DNA from: an uncultured Erysipelotrichaceae bacterium
Lineage (GTDB): Bacteria > Bacillota_I > Bacilli_A > Erysipelotrichales > Coprobacillaceae
Length of the DNA: 64,000 nucleotides
NCBI GenBank assembly: GCA_900538465.1
Contig: UPXV01000002.1
Coordinates: 1-64,000, forward strand
Direction of reading: 5' to 3'
The position numbers and the translations under genes were made by a program. Shown here one piece after another: positions 43,592 through 52,780 of this stretch (position 1 is its first letter; the number at the start of each line of letters is the position of its first letter). The notes under the pieces were generated by a model. That model ran no database searches and was not told where the DNA came from. It was given only the letters and a program-made list of their open reading frames with translations.

Positions 43592-43622
43592 TGACTTATA
43601 GTTCACTATAAGTATTAATATA
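43592..43622 (+). promoter_or_regulatory. MerR-type promoter/operator of the MATE gene
   Basis: TTGACT (43592-43597) and TAATAT (43617-43622) stand 19 bp apart. The spacer is filled with the dyad ACTTATAG-TTCA-CTATAAGT (43595-43614). An overlong spacer with a central dyad is the hallmark of MerR-family activated promoters of drug or metal exporters. No MerR gene lies in the window. Confidence 0.72.
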
Positions 43623-43648
43623 ACATATGGAAATGGGGAGTTATATAT

Positions 43649-44995
43649 ATGAAAAATAAAAAACAAATTGATATGTTAAATGGCTCAATCTGGGATAAGT
43701 TATTATTATTTGCCTTACCACTTGCTGCAAGTAGCATTTTACAACAATTGTTTAATGCTGCTGATGTGGCCGTTGTAGGAAATTTTGCTGGTGGAGAAGC
43801 ATTAGCTGCTGTTGGAGCCAATGGATCAGTAATAAATTTACTAGTGAATTTATTTGTGGGTTTATCTATTGGAACCAATGTTGTGGTTGCTTCTTTTATA
43901 GGACAAAAAGATGATAAAAGAACAAGTCAAGCAGTTCATACCTCTATTCTATTGTCTTTGATAAGTGGCCTTGTCTTACTTGTTGTTGGGATATTATTTG
44001 CAAGACCGATATTAGAGTTGATGTCTACACCAGAAGATATTATTGATTTAGCGACACTTTATTTACAAATCTATTTTGCTGGTATGCCTTTTATTATGTT
44101 ATACAATTTTACTTCTGCTATTTTAAGAAGTAAAGGTGATACCAAAAGACCACTATTATCATTATTAGTTTCAGGAGTTATCAATGTTATATTAAATCTA
44201 TTTTTTGTGATTGTCTGCCATATGAGTGTTGAAGGAGTCGCTATAGCAACAGTGATTTCCAATATCATCAGTTCACTGATGTTGATGTATTTTTTAATGC
44301 ATGAAACAGATGCATTAAAAGTTGAACTCAAAAAATTATGTATTCATAAAGATATTTTACTCAAAGTTGCAAAAATTGGTGTTCCAGCCGGATTACAATC
44401 AACAGTTTTTTCAATTTCAAATGTGATTATTCAAACAGCATTAAATGCTTTAGGATCCGCTGCTGTAGCAGCTAGTGCTGCTGCCCTTAATTATGAATAC
44501 TTTACTTATTTTGTAATTAGTGCCTTTAGCCAGGCAGCAGTTACTTTTATCGGACAAAATTATGCTGCAAAAAATTATCAACGTTGTAAAGATGTTACCA
44601 AATGGACAATACTGTTGAGTAGTCTTTCTACTTTATTTGTAAGTTTTACCTTTATTTTCTTCCATAAGTTCTGTATTAGTTTCTTTACATCTGACTTAGA
44701 AATTGCTAATCTTGCCTATACAAGAATGTATATTGTGTTATCATTTCAAATTATCAATATGGTCATTGAACTTCTATCAGGTTTCCTAAGAGGAATTGGC
44801 TATTCAAGTATTCCAGCACTTATTTGTGTTTTAGGAATCTGTGGAACAAGAATTATTTATATTTATTCTATTTATCCTTCTATTGCTTCTTATAATAATT
44901 TACTAATTATTTATCCAATCAGTTGGATTATCACCGCATTAGCACTTATATGTGTTTATCTCTTTATTCACAAGAAAGTCTATCAAGATGCATAA
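43649..44995 (+). CDS. MATE family multidrug efflux transporter
   Basis: 448 residues, twelve TMs in two bundles. The first bundle begins with IWDKLLLFALPLAASSILQQLFNAADVAVVG, the NorM/DinF-type start; the second repeats the pattern around KVAKIGVPAGLQSTVFSISNVIIQ. These cation-coupled antiporters expel toxic organic cations or drugs; specificity unknown. GGGGAG precedes the start by 9 bp. The MerR-type promoter suggests induction by its substrates. Confidence 0.93.
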   Translation: MKNKKQIDMLNGSIWDKLLLFALPLAASSILQQLFNAADVAVVGNFAGGEALAAVGANGSVINLLVNLFVGLSIGTNVVVASFIGQKDDKRTSQAVHTSILLSLISGLVLLVVGILFARPILELMSTPEDIIDLATLYLQIYFAGMPFIMLYNFTSAILRSKGDTKRPLLSLLVSGVINVILNLFFVIVCHMSVEGVAIATVISNIISSLMLMYFLMHETDALKVELKKLCIHKDILLKVAKIGVPAGLQSTVFSISNVIIQTALNALGSAAVAASAAALNYEYFTYFVISAFSQAAVTFIGQNYAAKNYQRCKDVTKWTILLSSLSTLFVSFTFIFFHKFCISFFTSDLEIANLAYTRMYIVLSFQIINMVIELLSGFLRGIGYSSIPALICVLGICGTRIIYIYSIYPSIASYNNLLIIYPISWIITALALICVYLFIHKKVYQDA

Positions 44996-44999
44996 TTTT

Positions 45000-45918
45000 C
45001 ATAAATACTTATGATAGGTCTATGAATTCATTTGGATACAAATATAATGGGCCATGTTTACCTTGTTACACATATTTTATAAAACCTCTCAACTTATAAT
45101 TGAATTTATTTTACTAATTATTTTGCTTGAGCAATAATCTGGAATTTACCGAAGCACAAAGTATGCATAATCTTAATCAGTATCCTATGGAAATAACTAT
45201 AAAGTTATTCTTACTTAATTTAATATCTTATCAAATCAAAAGAATATATCATCTACATAATGTTTAGAATAATCAACAGTTATCAAATTCAACATTAAAA
45301 AAATATGAATATTATCTACAAGATTGTAAGGCAAGAGTCCTTAGAAATGAAACGATTAATATTGCAAGAAATGTATTCAATCTATTAGTGGCTTCTAAAA
45401 TCGCAATATTTTCATTTTTATCAATTTTCTCTGCACTAGAGCAGGTTTTAGGTCTCTGCTTCTACCTTTTCTTCACCAATATTTATTTCAAAATAATGAA
45501 AGTATTAATCAAATTAGACAATTAAAAATATATTTTATACTATAATAATATATTCATGAAACACAATAAATATTTGCTTTTAAAGTGCAAAAACTTTTTA
45601 AAACTGTATAATCTAACATAAAATTTTTGTAAATGTTAAATAAAGTAATATTTTTAAAATTTTCTATAATAATATCCTCTCTAAGACTCTCATAGACTTG
45701 AAAACTCATTTAAAAAATGTACTAATCTTTTCAATTAAAAAACTATAAATAATTATACATCTCTCAGTGCGAAAATAGTATATAAACTCTTATGCATAAA
45801 TCTTATTCTTCATTTTTCAAAGGAATATTAACATTAAAATATAGCAAAATTGTAAACTATAATTGCTAGTCTTTTATTTTATATAATGCTAATATAAATT
45901 CATAGAAGGAGAAGAAAA
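45000..45918. other. Decayed intergenic region
   Basis: About 0.9 kb. One open stretch on the plus strand (45274-45525; STLKKYEYYLQDCKARVLRN and a hydrophobic tail) lacks a start codon and looks like a gene remnant. Near 45691-45763 it resembles the sequence before and in att copy C. No intact gene seen. Confidence 0.55.
45728..45763 (+). repeat. Degenerate attachment-like copy D
   Basis: CTATAAATAATTATACAT aligns with CTTGTAAATAATCATACAT of copy C. The preceding 40 bases (TAGACTTGAAAACTCATTT...) align with TAGACTTAGAAATTCATTT before copy C. It may mark the far end of the second element. Confidence 0.4.
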
Positions 45919-46581
45919 ATGATAAATGAAAAAATAATTTACTTTAGAAAAAAGAACATGCTTACACAAGAAGAATTAGCAGAAAAACTTTGTGTTTCAA
46001 GACAAACAATCACAAAATGGGAAAAAGGATTTATTTCACCAAGTTTAGAATATCTCATTGATCTTTCAGAAATCTTTGGTGTAACAATAGATCATTTAAT
46101 TAAAGATGATGATTGCCACAGTGAAAATATAAAACCAATTAACAATCAAAAACTTGCATTCTTTATTACCAAAGCTAAAAAATCTACATATGCTGCAAAA
46201 ACAAATAAAATTAAGTCATCAAAAATCGGTGCACATGAATACAGTTATCAAGATGAATATTTTCAATATAATGATACATTTTATGGAAATTCGTATTTTT
46301 CAGGTCAAGAGATTGTTTATGAAAATAATCAAGTTTGTTGGGCTATGAATTATTATGGACAAGTTTTAAGTGAACATTTTCATAGTGACTTTTTAAAAGA
46401 AGCTTTAATGCTTGTTAGTGAGCAAACTCCATTTCGTGGTCCTGAATTTTATTCAAGAGGTGAATATACATATATCTCTAAAGTAGATGGTGACATCTCT
46501 GCTTTTCAAGGAACAGAAGAAATATATTATCAATCCCACAAAATATATAAAGGCTTATATCATGGAGGATATATTAAATGA
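45919..46581 (+). CDS. XRE helix-turn-helix regulator with DUF5680 domain
   Basis: 220 residues: an XRE-type HTH (about 1-65, LTQEELAEKLCVSRQTITKWEKG) and a C-terminal DUF5680 domain (about 80-220; AKKSTYAAKT, NSYFSGQEIVYENN, FWAMNYYG-like CWAMNYYGQV, PFRGPEFYSRGEYTY, GLYHGGYIK). DUF5680 probably binds a small ligand; unknown. The gene overlaps the next by 4 bp (ATGA), and a GAAGGAG site precedes it. Confidence 0.87.
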   Translation: MINEKIIYFRKKNMLTQEELAEKLCVSRQTITKWEKGFISPSLEYLIDLSEIFGVTIDHLIKDDDCHSENIKPINNQKLAFFITKAKKSTYAAKTNKIKSSKIGAHEYSYQDEYFQYNDTFYGNSYFSGQEIVYENNQVCWAMNYYGQVLSEHFHSDFLKEALMLVSEQTPFRGPEFYSRGEYTYISKVDGDISAFQGTEEIYYQSHKIYKGLYHGGYIK

Positions 46582-47036
46582 AAACGAGATATGAAATCAA
46601 ATTTGGAGAAATCATGAATCAAATAGGTGATCATGCCAAAATAGTTCTTGCAACCTGTCATAACGAAAAAGTTTCAGCAAGAAATATGAGTTTTATTATC
46701 AAAAACGGATTATTCTATTTTCAAACTGATCGAACATTTCGTAAATATCATGATATAAAAATCAATCCAATTATTGCTTTATGTATAGATAATATTCAAA
46801 TTGAAGGTTTTTGTAAAGAATTAGGTCATCCTCTTGATCACCAAGAATTTTGCAAACAATTTAAAACATATTTTTTATCTTCATATGAGAATTATTCTCA
46901 TTTAGAAAAGGAAAGATTATTTGTTATAAAACCAACATTTATACAAAGATGGAATTATGTTAATGATAAACCACTTATAGAGCAATTATATATAGACAAA
47001 AAGAAATACATAGAAAAACAATACTTACAAGAATAG
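46578..47036 (+). CDS. Pyridoxamine 5'-phosphate oxidase-like flavoprotein
   Basis: 152 residues of a split-barrel FMN-binding fold: KIVLATCHNEKVSARNMSFI, GLFYFQTDRTFRKYHDIKINPIIALCIDNIQIEG, FVIKPTFIQRWNYV. Such small members are usually FMN- or F420-type oxidoreductases or heme/flavin-binding proteins rather than true PNPOx. Translationally coupled to the DUF5680 regulator, which therefore likely controls it. Confidence 0.82.
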   Translation: MKTRYEIKFGEIMNQIGDHAKIVLATCHNEKVSARNMSFIIKNGLFYFQTDRTFRKYHDIKINPIIALCIDNIQIEGFCKELGHPLDHQEFCKQFKTYFLSSYENYSHLEKERLFVIKPTFIQRWNYVNDKPLIEQLYIDKKKYIEKQYLQE

Positions 47037-47377
47037 ATTACATATAAAAACAATGATAACTCTAAATATTCAAGCAAAACAATTTACTTATTATAACAAA
47101 AATATTTCTTTATATTACGTTTTACAAAAAAATAAAATCATCAAAAACGAATACTCATAATTATATTTAATAAGATGAAATTGTCTCAATATATTAAAAC
47201 ATAATTTGATGGTGTGCTTTTTCATTTAATCTTCTTTTTATAACTGAACGTAATCATTTTTATCATCAAACGCTTTTTTGTTATGTATTTTATATAAGAT
47301 ATTAACATTTATTTGGATTTATTTTATATTGAGGTATAATGAAATTGAGAAAAGATTTATATAAAGGAGTGAATAGA
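47037..47377. other. Intergenic region, no gene seen
   Basis: About 340 bp, AT-rich, with no open frame that has a ribosome binding site; a TATAAT-like box near 47334 may belong to the promoter of the next gene. Confidence 0.5.
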
Positions 47378-47698
47378 ATGAGAAATTTATTTCATGAAAT
47401 TGTAAAAACAATTAGTTTTTCTGATTGGGGTATCACATCATTTCTTTATGGTGTTTATCTTAAACGTTTTAAAAAACTCTCTTATGTAGAAGAGAAAACA
47501 ATAAAACCAGAGAATAAGGAACAATATATTAAAGTTCATTCTACTTGTTTTATTCTCTATTTTATAATATTAATAAGCCTTTTTATAACTTTAAATTTCA
47601 CAAGTGTTCAAAATATATATGCATATTTTATTCATGTATTACTACTTTTAATTGTATTTGCTTATCGTATAATTAAAGAAATCCAACTCTATAGATAA
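47378..47698 (+). CDS. Small two-TM membrane protein
   Basis: 106 residues: amphipathic start (MRNLFHEIVKTISF), a basic segment, and two TMs (about 55-74 and 80-100) near the C-terminus. Not recognised. The ATG at 47378 follows AAAGGAG by 8 bp; the longer frame from 47339 has no site. Confidence 0.65.
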   Translation: MRNLFHEIVKTISFSDWGITSFLYGVYLKRFKKLSYVEEKTIKPENKEQYIKVHSTCFILYFIILISLFITLNFTSVQNIYAYFIHVLLLLIVFAYRIIKEIQLYR

Positions 47699-47830
47699 GT
47701 TATTCTTTTTGTAAATAAAATATGTAGAAATTTTAAATTCTTATTCCTTAAATCTCTTCATGATTTATTCATTGACTTTATATTTTAAATTTTGGATGAG
47801 TCTGATATTTTATCAGCACTATATAACAAA

Positions 47831-47872
47831 ACAAATGAGCAATGTCTATCCACTTAGACATTGCTCATTTGT
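47831..47872. terminator. Bidirectional terminator with perfect 18-bp stem
   Basis: ACAAATGAGCAATGTCTA / its complement around a six-base loop, four bases from the end of the convergent CCG-domain gene. It separates it from the small membrane gene. Confidence 0.85.
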
Positions 47873-47875
47873 ATT

Positions 47876-48532
47876 TTATATGAAACCTTCAGCTAAAAGT
47901 TCAATCATATGAATGGGTTGTTTTCCACCAAGTTTTATGCCTTTTTCACAACCATTACAATAAACAGCAATCTGTTGAGTTGTATAGTGTTGACACCATT
48001 GCTGCATTTGTTGAACTTGTTCTTCTTGAGATAATAAATGAAGATGGTTTTCAATAATATCATGAAAAGTCTTTGGAGCAATTTCAATACAATCTTTAGC
48101 TGGTGGATTATTTAACCAGACACCACAATATTTTGTCTTGTCATAATTGTCTTCCATTTCAACAATTGTATAATTCATTTTCTTTAAACATTGTCTTATA
48201 GCCTTTTGTAAAGCAATGTTTTTTCTTGTTCGCCAACAATCTTGAATTGTTATGGATTCTCCATGATGGTCCACCCATGGAAAATGTTCATCTTTTAAAA
48301 TATATTCATATAAACTCATGATTTGTGTATGAGGATATGTTTCTTCTAAAACAAGATGACATAAAGTACAATTATGAATAATAATATCATGATCTTCTAA
48401 AAATTTATCTTTGTTACGACAACATCGATCAATAATAGCTCCTTTTTCTTGCGTATATTTTTGAATAGCTAATAGTGCTTGTGGATGATTTTTTTTAACA
48501 TCACATCCTGGTAAATAATGTAACATGTTCAT
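47876..48532 (-). CDS. CCG-domain (HdrB-like) iron-sulfur protein
   Basis: 218 residues with Cys motifs of the heterodisulfide-reductase B type: YLPGCDVKK near the start, RCCRNKDKF, HNCTLCHLV, DCWRTR, KYCGVWLNN, VYCNGCEKGIKLGGKQP. CCG domains bind a non-cubane 4Fe-4S cluster and carry out disulfide or quinone redox reactions. The reaction is unknown. It lies 15 bp behind the beta-glucosidase gene and may be co-transcribed. Confidence 0.72.
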   Translation of the reverse strand: MNMLHYLPGCDVKKNHPQALLAIQKYTQEKGAIIDRCCRNKDKFLEDHDIIIHNCTLCHLVLEETYPHTQIMSLYEYILKDEHFPWVDHHGESITIQDCWRTRKNIALQKAIRQCLKKMNYTIVEMEDNYDKTKYCGVWLNNPPAKDCIEIAPKTFHDIIENHLHLLSQEEQVQQMQQWCQHYTTQQIAVYCNGCEKGIKLGGKQPIHMIELLAEGFI

Positions 48533-48546
48533 TCATTCCCTTCTTT

Positions 48547-49953
48547 TTATAATTCATTGGCATTTGTTTTGATAAGATTTTGATACCAATAAAATGATTT
48601 CTTTCTCTTTCTTTGAAAAGTTCCTTCTCCTTGATCATTTAAATCAACATAGACAAAACCATAACGTTTTTTCATTTCCCCTGTTCCTGCACTTATCATA
48701 TCAATAGGACCCCACATAGCATAACCAAAGCAATCTACATAATCGATTTCAATCGCATCTTTTAATGCTTTGATATGATTTTTTAAATAATCAATTCGAT
48801 AATCATCAATAATAGAACCATCTGTTTCTTGTTGGTCTATAGCGCCTATTCCATTTTCAGAAATGAATAAAGGAATTTGATAACGATCATAAATACGATT
48901 TAAAGATATTCTTAAACCTAAAGGATCAATTTGCCATCCCCATGAAGTTGATTCCAAATAAGGATTTTTACCACCATCCAATAAATTTCCATTAGCCGAA
49001 TGTTCAACGCCAATTCCTTCAACTAAAGAAGCATAATAACTAAAACTATAAAAATCAACAGTTCCTTGTTTTAAAATATCTTCATCACCCTGTTCTTTGT
49101 CAAAATGAGCATTCATCTTCTTTTGATAAGCTAAACATGTATTGGTATAACGTCCTCTTACTTGCACATCAGAAAAATAATAGATAGGCAATAATTTATC
49201 ATGAACCAAGATTTGATCTTCTGGTCGACAACTCATTGCATAACAACAATTATATAAAATCATATTCCCAAATTGAAAATCAGGATTAATCTTTTTCCCT
49301 TCAATAACTGTCAGTGCACTGGCAACTAACTGATAATGAGCTGCTTGAAACATAACATCAACTTTATTTTCATCTTCCTTATATATAACTCCCGCTTGAT
49401 GCCATGGTGTATCAGCAATAAACAAAGAATTAATTTCATTAAATGTTATCCAATATTTCACCTTATTTTTATATCTTTGCATAACAGTTTTAGCATATCT
49501 CACAGATAAATCAATCAATTGACGATTTCTCCAACCACCATATTTTTCAACTAATGCTAATGGCATTTCAAAATGATGTAATGTCACTATAGGTTCAATG
49601 TTATATTTCAATAACTCATCAAAGACTTTATCATAAAACTTTAATCCCTCTTCATTAGGATATTCATCATCACCATGAGGATAAATTCTAGACCATGCAA
49701 TAGACATTCTATAACAACGAAATCCCATTTCAGCCATCAAAGCAATATCTTCTTGATAATGATGATAAAAATCCACTGCTTTATGACTTGGATAATAAAT
49801 ATCCTCATGAACATATTCATGGATTTCTCTTTTCTTTCCATGACTTGCACCCATTTCAACATCATTAATGCTTAAACCTCTACCTCCTTCATGATAACCA
49901 CCTTCATATTGATTTGCAGCACTTGCGCCACCCCATAAAAAATTCTTATTCAT
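48547..49953 (-). CDS. GH1 6-phospho-beta-glucosidase
   Basis: About 468 residues, glycoside hydrolase family 1. Acid/base Glu in ITFNEIN (near residue 170) and nucleophile Glu in ISENGIG (near 366). The SAGTGEMKKRYGFVYVD stretch has the Ser/Lys/Tyr set that binds the 6-phosphate, so the substrate is a phosphorylated beta-glucoside from a PTS, which is not in the window. The ATG at 49953 follows AAAGGAGG; the upstream extension is not supported. It is downstream of an RpiR regulator that probably controls it. Confidence 0.92.
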   Translation of the reverse strand: MNKNFLWGGASAANQYEGGYHEGGRGLSINDVEMGASHGKKREIHEYVHEDIYYPSHKAVDFYHHYQEDIALMAEMGFRCYRMSIAWSRIYPHGDDEYPNEEGLKFYDKVFDELLKYNIEPIVTLHHFEMPLALVEKYGGWRNRQLIDLSVRYAKTVMQRYKNKVKYWITFNEINSLFIADTPWHQAGVIYKEDENKVDVMFQAAHYQLVASALTVIEGKKINPDFQFGNMILYNCCYAMSCRPEDQILVHDKLLPIYYFSDVQVRGRYTNTCLAYQKKMNAHFDKEQGDEDILKQGTVDFYSFSYYASLVEGIGVEHSANGNLLDGGKNPYLESTSWGWQIDPLGLRISLNRIYDRYQIPLFISENGIGAIDQQETDGSIIDDYRIDYLKNHIKALKDAIEIDYVDCFGYAMWGPIDMISAGTGEMKKRYGFVYVDLNDQGEGTFQRKRKKSFYWYQNLIKTNANEL

Positions 49954-50028
49954 GATTATTTCCTCCTTTTGATACTGATTATACAAAACAACCATAAAAG
50001 ATAAAGACACAAAAGAGAAAAAGAAAAC

Positions 50029-50071
50029 GAGTTACGCTTTTTTTGAAAAAAAACTTCAAATAGCGTAACTC
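50029..50071 (-). terminator. Terminator after the rpiR-type gene
   Basis: GAGTTACGCT / AGCGTAACTC with an inner TTTGAAG...CAAAAAAA stem, 5 bp beyond the stop; T-rich on the minus-strand exit. Confidence 0.7.
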
Positions 50072-50075
50072 ATTA

Positions 50076-50954
50076 TCACTTTTCTTTTAATATATCTATT
50101 GATGACACTCTTGTCACTTCTGCTCTTTGAGAAATATCAATTCTTTTCTTTAAATGCGTTTCATAATCCAAGGCAAAATATTGTGAATACAAAATATCAA
50201 GAATCAATTTTATACTATACTCATTAGAAAACCCACCAATTTTAGAATATAACTTTTCTCTTGTTGAAATATGTAAGACAACATCTGCATATGTCTTTAA
50301 ACGATTATCTCCTAAACTACTTATCACAATAATTGATGTTCCTTTGTTCTTCAATATTTTCGCAAGTTCACATAACTGATCAATTTCTCCAGAATAAGAA
50401 ATAAAAATTATACAATCATCCTTACCAATAATAGCTGGTACAAACAATTCTTCTCCTTGGATAGAACAAATATGAACAGGTACCCCTATTCTCATCATAT
50501 CAAGTTGAAACATTTGTCCTAACAACAAACTATAAGAAATAGCTGCCAAATGAATATGCTTGGCATTTCTTAATAAGCAAATAGCCTTTTGGAGGCTATC
50601 ATGTTCAATTAAAGAAAGTGTATCAGATAAAGTTTCTTGAGCCAAAGCTGTTACTTTACTAGAAATCTTTTGCATATTATCATGACTTGTAAAAGGATAA
50701 TTCGGATCAATATTTTGAAAATGTGTATCCATATAATGAACTTCTTTAAGAAAATCTTCTTTAAAATCTTCAAATCCATGATATCCTAATTTCTTTGCCA
50801 AACGTATAATTGTCCCTGTAGATGTATAAGTCACTTTCGCAATTTCTTTGATTGTTTGATCTTTTATATTTCCTCTTTCTTTTAATATATAATCAATAAC
50901 ACTTTGTTGTGCATCAGATAGTTTTACTGACTCCACCTTTTGTTCAATCAACAT
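50076..50954 (-). CDS. RpiR-family regulator with SIS domain
   Basis: 292 residues: N-terminal HTH of the RpiR type (about 1-80; LSDAQQSVIDYILKERGNI, TVRLAKKLGYHGFEDFK-like GTIIRLAKKLGYHGF) and a SIS sugar-phosphate isomerase-like sensor (about 120-250; IHLAAISYS, FISYSGEIDQL, IVISSLGDN). It senses a phosphosugar and probably controls the adjacent 6-phospho-beta-glucosidase gene. Confidence 0.88.
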   Translation of the reverse strand: MLIEQKVESVKLSDAQQSVIDYILKERGNIKDQTIKEIAKVTYTSTGTIIRLAKKLGYHGFEDFKEDFLKEVHYMDTHFQNIDPNYPFTSHDNMQKISSKVTALAQETLSDTLSLIEHDSLQKAICLLRNAKHIHLAAISYSLLLGQMFQLDMMRIGVPVHICSIQGEELFVPAIIGKDDCIIFISYSGEIDQLCELAKILKNKGTSIIVISSLGDNRLKTYADVVLHISTREKLYSKIGGFSNEYSIKLILDILYSQYFALDYETHLKKRIDISQRAEVTRVSSIDILKEK

Positions 50955-51033
50955 AGAATCACCTCAAAACAATCATATCACATTTTATCTTTTAAAACAT
51001 CAATGCTTATCAATTATCAATAAAAAGGAATTA

Positions 51034-51603
51034 TCAAAATGAAACTTTAATAATATCACCATCATCATTAACTTTAATGACTTTTGATATAGAATATAAT
51101 AAATATAAGTTTTGAAGACTACTTAAAATAAGTGAAATACCAATAAACATCATCAATGCTTCTTTCGCAAATGGATCAACAAATAAGAAGAAAGCAAATA
51201 ATGTACTCACAATTCCAAATACAAATGATATCCACCAACTACTGATTTGATAACGTTTCATTTCTACAGATAACTGTATATCAAAAACACTTACAATAAG
51301 TATATATAAACCAACAGCAATAGGCAAAAATGAAATAGTTCCATCAGGATGAAGTAACAATAAAGCACCAACCAATAAACTACAAATTCCTAATGTTAAA
51401 TCAAACTGGAAAAAGATACCTATAAATCCCAATTTAAAATATCTCATCAACTCATATATACCAGTTAAGGTACATAATACAGCCAAAACATAACAAACAA
51501 CCAAAGCTGATATATCTGGCCATATGACCATAAGTCCACCTAAGACAATTGTGCTGCAACTCACCAAAATAGCCCAAATACGAAATTCTTTAAATAGTTT
51601 CAT
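51034..51603 (-). CDS. DUF308 (HdeD-like) membrane protein
   Basis: 189 residues with six TMs in three pairs; the repeated G-x-x-x-L-x-P-x-x motif (GGLMVIWPDISAL, GALLLLHPDGTISFLP, FAFFLFVDPFAKEA) is the DUF308/HdeD signature. HdeD is linked to acid resistance in E. coli; the role here is unknown. It overlaps metK by 14 bp, so it is in the same operon. Confidence 0.85.
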   Translation of the reverse strand: MKLFKEFRIWAILVSCSTIVLGGLMVIWPDISALVVCYVLAVLCTLTGIYELMRYFKLGFIGIFFQFDLTLGICSLLVGALLLLHPDGTISFLPIAVGLYILIVSVFDIQLSVEMKRYQISSWWISFVFGIVSTLFAFFLFVDPFAKEALMMFIGISLILSSLQNLYLLYSISKVIKVNDDGDIIKVSF

Positions 51604-52768
51604 TATATGATTTCACTGCTTTCTTTAATGGATCCACTAAGTCTATTTGTTCCCATGGCAAAGTCATAGCATTATTTCCAAAATGTCCATAACAAGAGAC
51701 CATAGAATAAATAGGTCGTTCTAATTGAAATTTTTGAATAATTGCAGCTGGTCTTAAATCTACAAGTTGAAGAATGGCTTTATATAAAGATTTCAATGGA
51801 ACTTTTTCTGTATCAAATGTATCAATGTAAACAGATACAGGTTCAGCAAGTCCAATAGAATAGCTGAGTTGAACTTCACATTGTTCAGCTAAAGAGGCAG
51901 CGACAATATTTTTAGCAATATATCTAGCCATATATGCCCCACTACGATCAACTTTTGTAGCGTCTTTTCCTGAGAAAGCACCACCACCATGGTGAGCGTA
52001 TCCACCATAAGTATCAACAATGATTTTTCTACCTGTTAATCCTGAATCACCTGCTGGTCCTCCAATCACAAATCTTCCTGTTGGATTAATAAAGAATGAA
52101 GTCTCTTTATCAATCATATCTTTGGGTAATGTTGGTAAAATAACATGATTAGTTATTTGTTCTCTTAGTGTTGCCATATCAATATCTGCACGATGTTGTG
52201 TTGATAAAACAACTGTTGAAATACGTTTTGGTTGATGATTTTCATATTCTACTGTAACTTGTGTTTTTCCATCTGGTAATAGGTATGGAAGTTCCTCTGT
52301 CTTTCTCACTTGTTCAAGACGTTTTGAAAGAGAATGAGCAAGTTCAATAGGTAAAGGCATATAACTTGCTGTTTCCTGACATGCATAACCAAACATCATG
52401 CCCTGATCTCCAGCTCCGTTATCAAGATTTTCTTCTTGAATACTACGATGAATACCTAAGGCAATATCTGGTGATTGTTCATGCAAATCAACTTGAATCT
52501 GGCAATTTGTTGCATCAAATCCATGATTGAAAGCAGTATAGCCTATTTCATTAATCACATTTCTTGTAATAACTTCATAATCAACTTTTGCAGTTGTTGT
52601 AACTTCACCAAAAATATGAACTTGTTGTGTTGCACAAGTGACTTCACATGCCACTCTTGCTTTAGGATCTTGAGATAAAATTTCATCTAGGATTTTATCA
52701 GCAATTTGGTCACAAACCTTATCCGGATGTCCACTGGTTACTGATTCAGATGTAAAATAACTTTTCAT
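51590..52768 (-). CDS. metK: S-adenosylmethionine synthetase
   Basis: Makes SAM from methionine and ATP. 392 residues with the hallmark hexapeptides GAGDQG and GGGAFSGKD, the N-terminal FTSESVTSGHPDKVCDQIAD, and DPKARVACEV. The ATG at 52768 follows GGAGGTCG. It lies between a radical SAM gene (12-bp gap) and the DUF308 gene, so SAM supply is co-expressed with a SAM-consuming enzyme. No SAM riboswitch is visible. Confidence 0.95.
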   Translation of the reverse strand: MKSYFTSESVTSGHPDKVCDQIADKILDEILSQDPKARVACEVTCATQQVHIFGEVTTTAKVDYEVITRNVINEIGYTAFNHGFDATNCQIQVDLHEQSPDIALGIHRSIQEENLDNGAGDQGMMFGYACQETASYMPLPIELAHSLSKRLEQVRKTEELPYLLPDGKTQVTVEYENHQPKRISTVVLSTQHRADIDMATLREQITNHVILPTLPKDMIDKETSFFINPTGRFVIGGPAGDSGLTGRKIIVDTYGGYAHHGGGAFSGKDATKVDRSGAYMARYIAKNIVAASLAEQCEVQLSYSIGLAEPVSVYIDTFDTEKVPLKSLYKAILQLVDLRPAAIIQKFQLERPIYSMVSCYGHFGNNAMTLPWEQIDLVDPLKKAVKSYNETI

Positions 52769-52780
52769 AGCGACCTCCAT

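Noticed and set aside
45274..45525. 84-codon plus-strand gene
   Set aside because: Lacks a start codon and ribosome binding site in a decayed region; kept only as a remnant in the gap description.
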